From assembly GCA_030043285.1 (NCBI GenBank), contig JASHXZ010000830.1, positions 1-5,453 on the forward strand: a stretch of 5,453 nt of DNA, written 5' to 3'. Of the stretch, positions 1-5,453 are shown piece after piece. Every line of letters starts with the position of its first letter. The stretch's first letter is position 1. Source of the stretch: Xanthobacteraceae bacterium. GTDB lineage: Bacteria > Pseudomonadota > Alphaproteobacteria > Rhizobiales > Xanthobacteraceae. Below the pieces are notes generated by a model that did not search any database, was not told where the DNA came from, and saw only the letters and a list, made by a program, of their open reading frames with translations. The position numbers and the translations under genes were made by a program.

Positions 1-58
1 GGCAATGACGAACAAAGGGCTGTTTGACATCGCCGCCACGGTCGGCTTCATCGCCTGA
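1..58 (+). CDS. C-terminal end of an unidentified upstream gene (partial)
   Basis: Only the last 18 codons are present, in the frame starting at base 2 and ending at TGA 56-58; the peptide ends in GLFDIAATVGFIA. The other two plus-strand frames hit stops within the first 27 bases, so this is the only frame that can enter from the left. Its stop overlaps the ATG of the thioesterase gene (TGATG), the usual arrangement of co-transcribed, translationally coupled genes, so it is probably part of the same aromatic-acid operon. The tail is too short to identify a family. A loose resemblance to the hydrophobic end of carboxymuconolactone-decarboxylase-like proteins is not enough to name it. Confidence 0.55.
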   Translation, partial: AMTNKGLFDIAATVGFIA

Positions 59-486
59 TGACCGATTTCGTGCATCGCCGGCAATTCACCATCGAGTGGT
101 CGCACTGCGACCCGGCCGGCATCGCGTTCAACAGCCGCTTCTTCGAATTCTTCGATTGGGGCACCTGGATGCTGTTCGAAGCCGCACTCGGCGTGAAGCC
201 GCCCGACCTTGCCGCGGCGTTCGCCATTGTCGGGCTGCCGCTGGTCGATGCCAGCGCGACCTTTATCGCGCCAGCACGGTTCGGCGACGTGGTCGAACAG
301 AGTTCGCGGGTGAGCGATTTTCGCCGCTCGAGCTTCGACGTCGAGCATCGCCTTCTGATTCGCGGCGAGCTTGCGGTCGAAGGCCGCGAGACGCGGGTGT
401 GGGCCGGCCGCGATCCGGCCGATGCGTCGCGCATGAAGGCGAGAGCCATTCCCGAAGACGTTATCGCCCGGTTTCGGCCGCGCTGA
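58..486 (+). CDS. Acyl-CoA thioesterase, 4-hydroxybenzoyl-CoA thioesterase family (hotdog fold)
   Basis: The product of 142 residues is predicted to be a cytoplasmic hotdog thioesterase hydrolysing an aryl-CoA such as 4-hydroxybenzoyl-CoA to the free acid and CoA. The motif CDPAGI lies at residues 17-22; its Asp18 corresponds to the catalytic Asp17 of the Pseudomonas CBS3 enzyme, and the length matches that enzyme (about 141 residues). The long helix of the fold follows (about 26-45), then the beta-strand segment DASATFIAPARFGD (64-77) and the RRSSFDVEH strand (89-97), as expected for the family. There is no signal peptide or membrane segment. The ATG at 58 overlaps the upstream stop. There is no clear Shine-Dalgarno sequence, which suits translational coupling. 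The 3' end overlaps the opposite-strand carbamoyltransferase by 26 bp. The family is secure, but the substrate is inferred from the neighbouring 4-hydroxybenzoyl-CoA reductase; benzoyl-CoA, 3-hydroxybenzoyl-CoA or other acyl-CoAs are possible. Confidence 0.88.
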   Translation: MTDFVHRRQFTIEWSHCDPAGIAFNSRFFEFFDWGTWMLFEAALGVKPPDLAAAFAIVGLPLVDASATFIAPARFGDVVEQSSRVSDFRRSSFDVEHRLLIRGELAVEGRETRVWAGRDPADASRMKARAIPEDVIARFRPR

Positions 487-2278
487 GCGCCGGCGCAGCG
501 GCCGATGCAGGCGATGCGCGCTTTGCTTCGTCGCCGATCGCCGCGTGGAATTCGGCCATCGCGCGCTTGGTCAGATAGACCGCCTGCCGTGTCACCACGA
601 AATCGACGCGGCCGTCGACCAGAGCGCGCCGGCATTCTTCCGGCCGGTTGACGATCGGCTCTTCGTGCACGTTGAAGCTGGTGTTGATCAGCACCGGAAT
701 GCCGGTGCGGTCGCGAAACCGGCGCAAGATCGCGGCGAACAGCGGGTTGTCTGCGTCGCGAACGATCTGCGGCCGCGCCGTATCGTCGACATGCACCACC
801 GCTGGGATGCGCGCGCGCCATTCCGGCCGCACCGCGCAGGTGATGGTCATGAACCGCGCGGCGTAGCGATTGACCGGCGTGATTTCGAACACACGCGCGG
901 CGTCCTCTTCGAGCACATAGGGTGCGAACGGCATGAACTCGGAACGATCGAGCCGCTGGTTCAGCAGGTCGTTGATGGTCGGATCGGTCGGGTTCGCGAT
1001 GATGCTGCGGGCGCCGAGCGCGCGCGGCCCGTGCTCCATGCGGCCGACAAACACCGCGCCGGCAGCGCCGTGCTCGACAAGGCGCGTCGCAAGCTCGACC
1101 GGATTGCCGGGCACGCGCTCAACATCCGGCGCGTCGGCCAGCACTGCATCGATGCGCGAATCGAAATCCTGGCCGAGATAAACGTTATCGAGCCGCCGGC
1201 GCTGGCGCAGCCACGCGTCAGTCCCATCGCGGTCGCGCAGGTAACAGAGCGCGGCACCGACCGCCAAGCCGTCGTCGCCCATCGCCGGATAGATGAAGAT
1301 TTCCTCGATCGGCAGTGTCTCGGCGAGCAGACGATTGAGCCGCACGTTGGCGAACAGGCCGCCCGCAAGCGCGAGCCGCTTCGCCTTGGTGCGCGACAGC
1401 CAATGACCGACCGCGCCGGAGATCAAATCCTCGACCAGCTGCTGGATGGACGCTGCCATCGTCTCGCGGCTGTGACCGCGGCAAATCGCATGGATATGCT
1501 TTTCCATCATCCGCCAACTGGTGAAGTCGCAGGCGATCAGGCCGTCGGCGCCGAGCCGGAAATGCCGGGCGAGCGCGTCGCGCAATTTCGGTTCGCCGCG
1601 CGCCGACAGTCCGGTGAGCTTGCCCTCGTGACGCCACATACGAAAGCCGGCCGCTTTCGTGGCGAGACCGTAAGCCGTGGCGAGGCTGTTCCGCGGCGCG
1701 CGTTTTCTTTTCAGCCATTCATCGCCGCCAAACAGGCATTTCAGCTCACCGCCCTGCAAGGTGCGGACGCTGTAGCTGACATTGTCGCCGACGCCGTCGG
1801 CCGTGTAGACGAGCGCATCGTCCCAATCGGTGAAGAACAACGCGGCAAGCGCGTGCGCCTCGTGATGATTGACGAAGTGCAGCTTGGCGTCGTTGCGAAA
1901 GCCGTTCTCGGCGAGAAAGCGGTCGGAGCGGAACAAGTGGCGGTCGTCGAGGCCGGTCCGGATCATGGCGTGCGAGAGATCGCGATTGAGGCGCTCGCGG
2001 CCGACGTGCTTGCGCACGGTATAATAGAGGTCGCGCGGCAGCGAGAACGAGAAATAGTGCAGCGGAAACACGCCGCGGATGAGCGCGATCACGTCGACGT
2101 CGTTGCGCGCCCAGCCGGCGATGCGCAGGACCTCGTCGATGGCGAGCCAGGGCACGTCGTCGCCCCAGCCTTTTTCGCGGCGCAGCCGCTCTTCCTGGAC
2201 GGCGGCGACGAGCCCGTAGTCTTCGAACGCGGCAGCCGAGGCGTCGTGAAGACCCGACTGGAATGATAAAATTTTCAC
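461..2278 (-). CDS. NodU/CmcH/TobZ-type O-carbamoyltransferase
   Basis: This complete protein of 605 residues belongs to the family that transfers carbamoyl from carbamoyl phosphate, through carbamoyl-adenylate, to a hydroxyl on a sugar or secondary metabolite. The N-terminal Kae1-like ASKHA domain shows HDASAA (11-16), QEER (28-31), the metal-site motif NHHEAHA (137-143, HxxxH at 138/142), TADGVGD (159-165), GKLTGLSARG (219-228), AGGLFANVRLN (305-315) and MGDDGLAVGAA (333-343). The C-terminal carbamoyl-phosphate domain shows GRMEHGPRALGARSI (412-426), FMPFAP (448-453), HVDDTARPQIV (496-506) and NTSFNVHEEPIV (532-543). All key motifs are intact, so it looks functional. The start is GTG, which gives the typical family N-terminus MKILSF; a GAGGG ribosome-binding sequence lies 10 nt upstream (2289-2293). 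The last 30 or so residues are Ala-rich and probably disordered. The acceptor substrate cannot be told from sequence. It lies opposite to and between aromatic-degradation genes, with no evident pathway link. It is not HypF, as the acylphosphatase and zinc-finger regions are absent. Confidence 0.92.
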   Translation of the reverse strand: MKILSFQSGLHDASAAAFEDYGLVAAVQEERLRREKGWGDDVPWLAIDEVLRIAGWARNDVDVIALIRGVFPLHYFSFSLPRDLYYTVRKHVGRERLNRDLSHAMIRTGLDDRHLFRSDRFLAENGFRNDAKLHFVNHHEAHALAALFFTDWDDALVYTADGVGDNVSYSVRTLQGGELKCLFGGDEWLKRKRAPRNSLATAYGLATKAAGFRMWRHEGKLTGLSARGEPKLRDALARHFRLGADGLIACDFTSWRMMEKHIHAICRGHSRETMAASIQQLVEDLISGAVGHWLSRTKAKRLALAGGLFANVRLNRLLAETLPIEEIFIYPAMGDDGLAVGAALCYLRDRDGTDAWLRQRRRLDNVYLGQDFDSRIDAVLADAPDVERVPGNPVELATRLVEHGAAGAVFVGRMEHGPRALGARSIIANPTDPTINDLLNQRLDRSEFMPFAPYVLEEDAARVFEITPVNRYAARFMTITCAVRPEWRARIPAVVHVDDTARPQIVRDADNPLFAAILRRFRDRTGIPVLINTSFNVHEEPIVNRPEECRRALVDGRVDFVVTRQAVYLTKRAMAEFHAAIGDEAKRASPASAAAPALSAAETGR

Positions 2279-2304
2279 GGAACCTGTACCCTCACACCGG
2301 CCGC

Positions 2305-2333
2305 ATTATGGAAGGCGCGGCAGGCATCGTCGA
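2305..2333 (-). promoter_or_regulatory. Candidate sigma70-type promoter for the carbamoyltransferase
   Basis: Read on the minus strand, TCGACG (2333-2328, 4 of 6 matches to TTGACA) is separated by exactly 17 bp from CATAAT (2310-2305, 5 of 6 matches to TATAAT). Transcription would start near 2298, giving a leader of about 20 nt that contains the GAGGG ribosome-binding sequence (2293-2289) before the GTG at 2278. The geometry is good, but hexamer matches alone are weak evidence in a single sequence. The left arm of the inverted repeat begins about 8 bp upstream of the -35 element, a position suited to a regulator. Confidence 0.42.
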
Positions 2334-2340
2334 GAGGGCC

Positions 2341-2427
2341 TGACTGGTTCCGCCAGCATCGGTTTCGCCGTTCGATCCGCGCCCGTGATTTGAAGTGAGC
2401 CGCGGATGCTGGTAATGGAACCGTACA
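2341..2427. repeat. Imperfect inverted repeat upstream of hcrC (operator pair or leader hairpin)
   Basis: The left arm 2341-2360 reads TGAC-t-GGTTCC-g-CCAGCATC. The right arm 2405-2427 reads GATGCTGG-taat-GGAACC-GT-a-CA. The capital blocks are mutually complementary: 8 + 6 + 4 base pairs, interrupted by a 1x4 internal loop and single-base bulges, around a 44-nt loop. Equivalently, the composite element GATGCTGG-(1 or 4 nt)-GGAACC occurs once on each strand. This is well beyond what is expected by chance in 172 bp. It could be two regulator half-sites serving the divergent promoters, or a hairpin in the hcrC leader RNA. The right arm covers the two upstream in-frame ATGs (2406 and 2415) and ends 23 bp before the preferred hcrC start. 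Confidence 0.6.
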
Positions 2428-2450
2428 AAGAGAAACGCGATTTTTGCCGC

Positions 2451-2933
2451 ATGGCGCGCTTGCTTTCGCTCACGCTTAACGGCCGCGCCCGCACCGACGC
2501 GGTCAGCGACAACGTGCTGTTGTTGGATTATTTGCGGGAAATCGTCGGCCTCACCGGAACGAAAACAGGTTGCGACGGCGGCGAGTGCGGCGCCTGCACG
2601 GTGCTGGTCGACGATCGGCCGCTGCTGTCGTGCCTGACGCTCGCCGCCCGTGTCGACGGCCGCCGCGTCGACACCATCGAATCGCTTGCCGTCGATGGCC
2701 GCCTTTCCGCCGTGCAGCGCGGCTTTCACGAAAAGCTCGGCTCGCAATGCGGCTACTGCACGCCCGGCTTCATCATGGCCTCGGCCGGCCTGCTGCGCCG
2801 CAACCCACGGCCGAGCGAAGACGAGATTCGCGAGGCGCTCGGCAGCAACATTTGCCGCTGCACCGGGTACGTGAAGATCATCGAAGCGGTGCAGCACGCG
2901 GCGCAACTATGCCAAGAGGGTCTGACGCCGTGA
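2451..2933 (+). CDS. hcrC: 4-hydroxybenzoyl-CoA reductase, small (gamma, 2x[2Fe-2S]) subunit
   Basis: This 160-residue iron-sulfur subunit passes electrons between the FAD of the medium subunit and the molybdenum site of the large one. The N-terminal plant-ferredoxin-type domain binds [2Fe-2S] through C41, C46, C49 and C61 (CDGGECGAC...C). The C-terminal helical domain binds the second cluster through C100, C103, C135 and C137 (CGYC...CRC). Eight of eight ligands are present. The line LTLNGRAR near the start and [30 protein letters not shown] and [10 protein letters not shown] match Thauera aromatica HcrC as I remember it, nearly without gaps; that protein is about 161 residues. The in-frame ORF opens earlier (ATG 2406 or 2415). 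I prefer ATG 2451 because it gives the family N-terminus and the extra 15 codons lie in an inverted repeat, although no well-spaced ribosome-binding site is visible (AAAGAG at 2427-2432 is far). The stop overlaps the hcrA GTG. The gene is called hbaB in Rhodopseudomonas. Confidence 0.9.
   Translation: MARLLSLTLNGRARTDAVSDNVLLLDYLREIVGLTGTKTGCDGGECGACTVLVDDRPLLSCLTLAARVDGRRVDTIESLAVDGRLSAVQRGFHEKLGSQCGYCTPGFIMASAGLLRRNPRPSEDEIREALGSNICRCTGYVKIIEAVQHAAQLCQEGLTP
2914..2920 (+). promoter_or_regulatory. Ribosome-binding site of hcrA
   Basis: AAGAGGG lies inside the end of hcrC with 9 nt to the GTG at 2930. It is the best Shine-Dalgarno match near the gene junction and supports GTG 2930 as the start, since no ATG exists at the expected N-terminus of the large subunit. 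Confidence 0.6.
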
Positions 2934-5290
2934 ACGTCGTGAATCAGATTCTGCCCGCGCATAACATCGGCGATTATGTGCCGATGATCGACGGCCCCGA
3001 AAAGGTTTCGGGGCGCGCCAAATACACCGCCGATCTCTTGGTGCCGGGCAGCCTCGCCGGGCGTATCTTCCGGAGTCCCTATTCGCACGCCGAAATTCTC
3101 GAGGTCGACGTTTCGGAAGCCGCCAGGCTGCCGGGCGTGAAAGCGATCATCACCGGGGCCGATTGCGACAAGACATTCGGCGTGCTGCCGATCGCGCGCA
3201 GCGAGCATCCGCTGGCGCGCGACCGCGTGCGCTATCGCGGCGAGCCGGTCGCCGCCGTCGCGGCGATCGACGATGCCACCGCCAAGGAAGCGCTGCGGCG
3301 CATCAAGCTGAAAGTGCGCGAGCTGCCCGCCTACCACACCGCTCATGAGGCGATGGCGGATAACGCCATCGCGCTCCATACCCATCGCGCCAAGAACATC
3401 GAGCGCGACGTCTATTTCGAGCTTGGCAACGTTGAAGCCGCGTTCGCCGCGGCTGACCTCGTTCGCCAAGCGACCTACAACTGCGCCGAGGTGTGCCAGA
3501 ACCAGATGGAAATGCACGCCGCGCTGGCCGATTACGACGCGGTGCGCGACCGCATGACCGTGCATGCCTCGACCCAGGTGCCGTATTACGTGCACCTGAT
3601 GCTGGCGCAGGTGCTCGGCATGGACATGTCGCGCATCCGCGTGGTCAAGCCGCATGTCGGCGGCGGTTTTGGCTGCCGCACCGAGACGCTCAATGTCGAG
3701 CTGATCGCGGCGCTGCTGGCCCGCAAGGCCGGCGGCTGCGTGCGCATCGTCGTCAACCGCGAAGAGACGTTCATCACCCATCGCGGCCGGCCGGAGACTG
3801 ATATCCGGCTCAAGATCGGCCTGCGCAACGACGGCCGCATCACCGGCGTCGAATGCGAGTGCATCCAGCGCGGCGGCGCCCATTCGGGCTACGGCGTCGT
3901 GACGATCCTCTATGCCGGCTCGATGCTGTACGCGATCTACGACCTGCACAACGTCCGCTACATCGGCAAGCGCGTGCTCACCAACACGCCGCCATGCGGC
4001 GCGTTTCGCGGCCACGGCACGGTCGACGTGCGCTTCGCTTTCGAGAGCCTGCTCGACCAGATGGCGCGCGAGATGGGCCTCGATCCGATCGCAGTGCGCC
4101 GCGCCAATTATCTGCAGGCACCGACCTTCACCGACAACGATCTGATGGTGAACAGTTACGGCCTGCCCGAATGCGTCGATTGGGTCGAGCGCCAAAGCGG
4201 CTGGAAGGAGCGCACGGCCCGGCGTGACAGCGGCGCTGTGGAGAAAAACGGCGCGATCAAAAAAGGCCTCGGCTTCGCCTGCTCGCATTACATCAGCGGT
4301 GCATCGAAGCCGGTGAACTGGACCGGCGAGCCGCACGCGACCGTCAAGATCAAGCTCGACTTCGACGGCTCGATCGTTGTCCTGTCGGGCGCCGCCGACA
4401 TCGGCCAGGGCTCGACCACCATCCTGGCGCAGGCCGTTGCCGAAGTGCTCGGGCTCGATCTCGCGCGCGTGCGCGTCGTGACCGGCGACAGCGAAGTGGT
4501 GCCGAAGGACAACGGCTCCTACTCGTCGCGCGTGACTTTCATGGTTGGCAATGCCGCGATCGACGCGGCGCAGAATCTGAAAGCCGTGCTGATCGCCGCC
4601 GCGGCGCGCAAACTCGACGCCAGGCCGGGCGAGATCGAATGCCTCGGCGAACTGTACCGTGCCGGCGCCCAGGACAAGGGCTTGAGCTTCAACGACGTCG
4701 TGACCGAAGCGCTTAAGGATTCTGGCACCATCACCGTGACCGGCACGTACTCGACCATTCCAGAATCCCACGGCGGCAAAAAGTATCGCGGCTCCGCGAT
4801 CGGCGGCACCATGGGTTACAGCTATTCGGCGCAGGTAGTCGAAGTCAGCGTCGATGAGGACACCGGCGTCGTCACCGTCGACAACGTCTGGGTCGCGCAC
4901 GATTGCGGCAAGGCGCTCAACCGGCTCACCGTCGAGGGCCAAGTGCAAGGCTCGGTATGGATGGGCCTCGGCCAGGCGATGAGCGAGGAGGCCGCCTATC
5001 ACGAGGGCCTGATGCTGACCGCCAACATGCTCGATTACCGCGTGCCGACGATCCAGGATTCGCCGCCGATCGAAGTCGGCATCGTCGAGAGCATCGATCC
5101 GCACGGCCCGTTCGGCGCCAAGGAGGCCGGCGAAGGCTCGCTCGCTGCGTTTTTGCCGGCGCTGACCAACGCCATTGCCGACGCCATCGGGTTGCGCTTC
5201 AACGATCTGCCGGTGACGCCGGATCGCGTATTTGCCGCGCTGGAGAAGCGGGCGCGCGCCGCCGCGAGCAAGCGCAACGGCGGCGCCTGA
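2930..5290 (+). CDS. hcrA: 4-hydroxybenzoyl-CoA reductase, large (alpha, molybdopterin) subunit
   Basis: This 786-residue catalytic subunit of a xanthine-oxidase-family enzyme binds the Mo-molybdopterin cytosine dinucleotide and, with HcrB and HcrC, reductively removes the para hydroxyl of 4-hydroxybenzoyl-CoA to give benzoyl-CoA. The N-terminal hammerhead domain spans about 20-130. Cofactor and active-site motifs follow: VGGGFGCR (243-250), CGAFRGHG (356-363), GQGS (492-495), DNGSYSSR (527-534) and AKEAGEG (730-736), where Glu735 aligns with the catalytic Glu of the family. Long stretches such as [34 protein letters not shown] and [13 protein letters not shown] match Thauera HcrA as remembered (about 769 residues), which separates it from CO dehydrogenase and xanthine dehydrogenase. 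GTG 2930 overlaps the hcrC stop and has the AAGAGGG site above. The stop overlaps hcrB (TGATG). No Tat or Sec signal is seen, so it is cytoplasmic. An oddity is QMEMHAA (192-198), where the family usually has MEP. It is called hbaC in Rhodopseudomonas. Confidence 0.92.
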   Translation: MNVVNQILPAHNIGDYVPMIDGPEKVSGRAKYTADLLVPGSLAGRIFRSPYSHAEILEVDVSEAARLPGVKAIITGADCDKTFGVLPIARSEHPLARDRVRYRGEPVAAVAAIDDATAKEALRRIKLKVRELPAYHTAHEAMADNAIALHTHRAKNIERDVYFELGNVEAAFAAADLVRQATYNCAEVCQNQMEMHAALADYDAVRDRMTVHASTQVPYYVHLMLAQVLGMDMSRIRVVKPHVGGGFGCRTETLNVELIAALLARKAGGCVRIVVNREETFITHRGRPETDIRLKIGLRNDGRITGVECECIQRGGAHSGYGVVTILYAGSMLYAIYDLHNVRYIGKRVLTNTPPCGAFRGHGTVDVRFAFESLLDQMAREMGLDPIAVRRANYLQAPTFTDNDLMVNSYGLPECVDWVERQSGWKERTARRDSGAVEKNGAIKKGLGFACSHYISGASKPVNWTGEPHATVKIKLDFDGSIVVLSGAADIGQGSTTILAQAVAEVLGLDLARVRVVTGDSEVVPKDNGSYSSRVTFMVGNAAIDAAQNLKAVLIAAAARKLDARPGEIECLGELYRAGAQDKGLSFNDVVTEALKDSGTITVTGTYSTIPESHGGKKYRGSAIGGTMGYSYSAQVVEVSVDEDTGVVTVDNVWVAHDCGKALNRLTVEGQVQGSVWMGLGQAMSEEAAYHEGLMLTANMLDYRVPTIQDSPPIEVGIVESIDPHGPFGAKEAGEGSLAAFLPALTNAIADAIGLRFNDLPVTPDRVFAALEKRARAAASKRNGGA

Positions 5291-5453
5291 TGGACGCGCT
5301 ACCGCAGTTCGATCTCCTCCGCCCGCGCTCGCTCGACGAAGTGATCGCGGCGCGCGTCGCTTATGGGGACAGCCGGCTCCTTGGCGGGGGCACGGATCTC
5401 GTCGTCAACATCCGTCGTGGCATCGTCGCGCCGCCGGTGCTGATCGACGTCAA
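5290..5453 (+). CDS. hcrB: 4-hydroxybenzoyl-CoA reductase, medium (beta, FAD) subunit, N-terminal part
   Basis: The first 54 codons are present and the gene continues past the right edge. The segment LLGGGTDLVVNIRRG (30-44) holds the GGGTDL FAD-binding loop of the molybdenum-hydroxylase medium subunit. The following N-x-RRG resembles Thauera HcrB (GTDLLPNLRRG, from memory) more than the lysine-containing versions common in CO and xanthine dehydrogenases. The ATG overlaps the hcrA stop (TGATG) with no clear ribosome-binding site, so translation is probably coupled. The hallmark that would confirm this subtype, an insertion carrying an extra [4Fe-4S] cluster, lies beyond the window. It is called hbaD in Rhodopseudomonas. 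Confidence 0.85.
   Translation, partial: MDALPQFDLLRPRSLDEVIAARVAYGDSRLLGGGTDLVVNIRRGIVAPPVLIDV

Larger units (their letters stand above)
2279..2450. promoter_or_regulatory. Divergent intergenic control region (carbamoyltransferase / hcrC)
   Basis: This is the only substantial non-coding stretch in the window, 172 bp between the GTG of the minus-strand carbamoyltransferase and the preferred hcrC ATG, so it must carry the promoters for both directions. The hexamer GGAACC occurs three times: plus strand at 2279-2284, minus strand at 2346-2351 and plus strand at 2417-2422, each followed within one base by GT. The last two copies are part of a longer inverted repeat listed separately. I found no TTGAT-N4-ATCAA site of the FNR type that controls related operons in Rhodopseudomonas, no convincing sigma54 site, and no good sigma70 pair facing hcrC. 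The best forward candidate is TTGAAG at 2390-2395, with only a poor -10 behind it. Confidence 0.7.

Noticed and set aside
545..2266. A 573-codon open frame on the plus strand across the carbamoyltransferase
   Set aside because: It lies antisense to a gene with intact family motifs along its length. Its translation has no recognisable domain, and long antisense frames are common in GC-rich genes.
461..2278. HypF-type hydrogenase maturation carbamoyltransferase
   Set aside because: It shares the Kae1-like domain and HxxxH motif, but it lacks the N-terminal acylphosphatase, zinc-finger and YrdC domains and has the NodU-type C-terminal domain.
2279..2450. An FNR/AadR/HbaR-type site (TTGAT-N4-ATCAA)
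   Set aside because: I searched for it because related operons are controlled this way, but only isolated half-like pieces such as TTGAAG at 2390-2395 are present, with no matching second half.
2292..2906. A 204-codon minus-strand frame covering the intergenic region and hcrC
   Set aside because: No domain is recognisable, it overlaps hcrC antisense, and it shows no translation signals. It would also occupy the divergent promoter region.
2753..5104. A 783-codon open frame on the minus strand across hcrC/hcrA
   Set aside because: Its His/Asp/Ala/Arg-rich translation is typical of an antisense shadow. The plus-strand reading contains all molybdenum-hydroxylase motifs.
2451..5453. Aerobic CO dehydrogenase, xanthine dehydrogenase or isoquinoline oxidoreductase as the identity of the three-subunit enzyme
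   Set aside because: The C-A-B gene order, the N-x-RRG in the medium subunit and the extended matches of the small and large subunits to Thauera HcrC/HcrA (from memory) favour 4-hydroxybenzoyl-CoA reductase. The CO dehydrogenase active-site loop with its Cys (AYRCSFR type) is absent; the equivalent here is CGAFRGHG.

Overview
The window looks like GC-rich proteobacterial chromosome, most likely alphaproteobacterial (Hyphomicrobiales-like). That placement is inferred from base composition, codon use and gene content, not from any marker gene. It is almost fully coding. The genes recognised belong to anaerobic aromatic-acid catabolism, interrupted by one gene from a different functional class on the opposite strand.

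Layout from left to right. (1) 1-58 is the last 18 codons of an unidentified plus-strand gene. (2) 58-486 (+) is a hotdog-fold acyl-CoA thioesterase of the 4-hydroxybenzoyl-CoA thioesterase family, coupled to the preceding gene by a TGATG stop/start overlap. (3) 461-2278 (-) is a complete NodU/CmcH/TobZ-type O-carbamoyltransferase of 605 residues. Its 3' end overlaps the thioesterase 3' end by 26 bp, tail to tail. (4) 2279-2450 is a divergent control region. It holds a candidate sigma70-type promoter for the carbamoyltransferase and a long imperfect inverted repeat (2341-2360 / 2405-2427) just ahead of the next operon. (5) 2451-2933, 2930-5290 and 5290-end (+) are the small, large and medium subunits of a xanthine-oxidase-family molybdenum hydroxylase in the order C-A-B. 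Signature residues and the near colinear match to the Thauera proteins, as I remember them, identify it as 4-hydroxybenzoyl-CoA reductase (hcrCAB, called hbaBCD in Rhodopseudomonas). The medium subunit runs off the right edge.

How the genes fit together. The reductase removes the para hydroxyl of 4-hydroxybenzoyl-CoA to give benzoyl-CoA, the central intermediate of anaerobic aromatic degradation. The thioesterase would hydrolyse the same or a related aryl-CoA, so the two could compete; a CoA-recycling role or a different aryl-CoA substrate are alternatives. The carbamoyltransferase has no obvious role in this pathway. It is probably an independent gene lodged between two parts of the catabolic cluster, unless an unrecognised carbamoylation step exists. 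The most distinctive non-coding signal is the inverted repeat in the divergent region, which could be an operator or a leader hairpin and which also bears on where hcrC translation starts.
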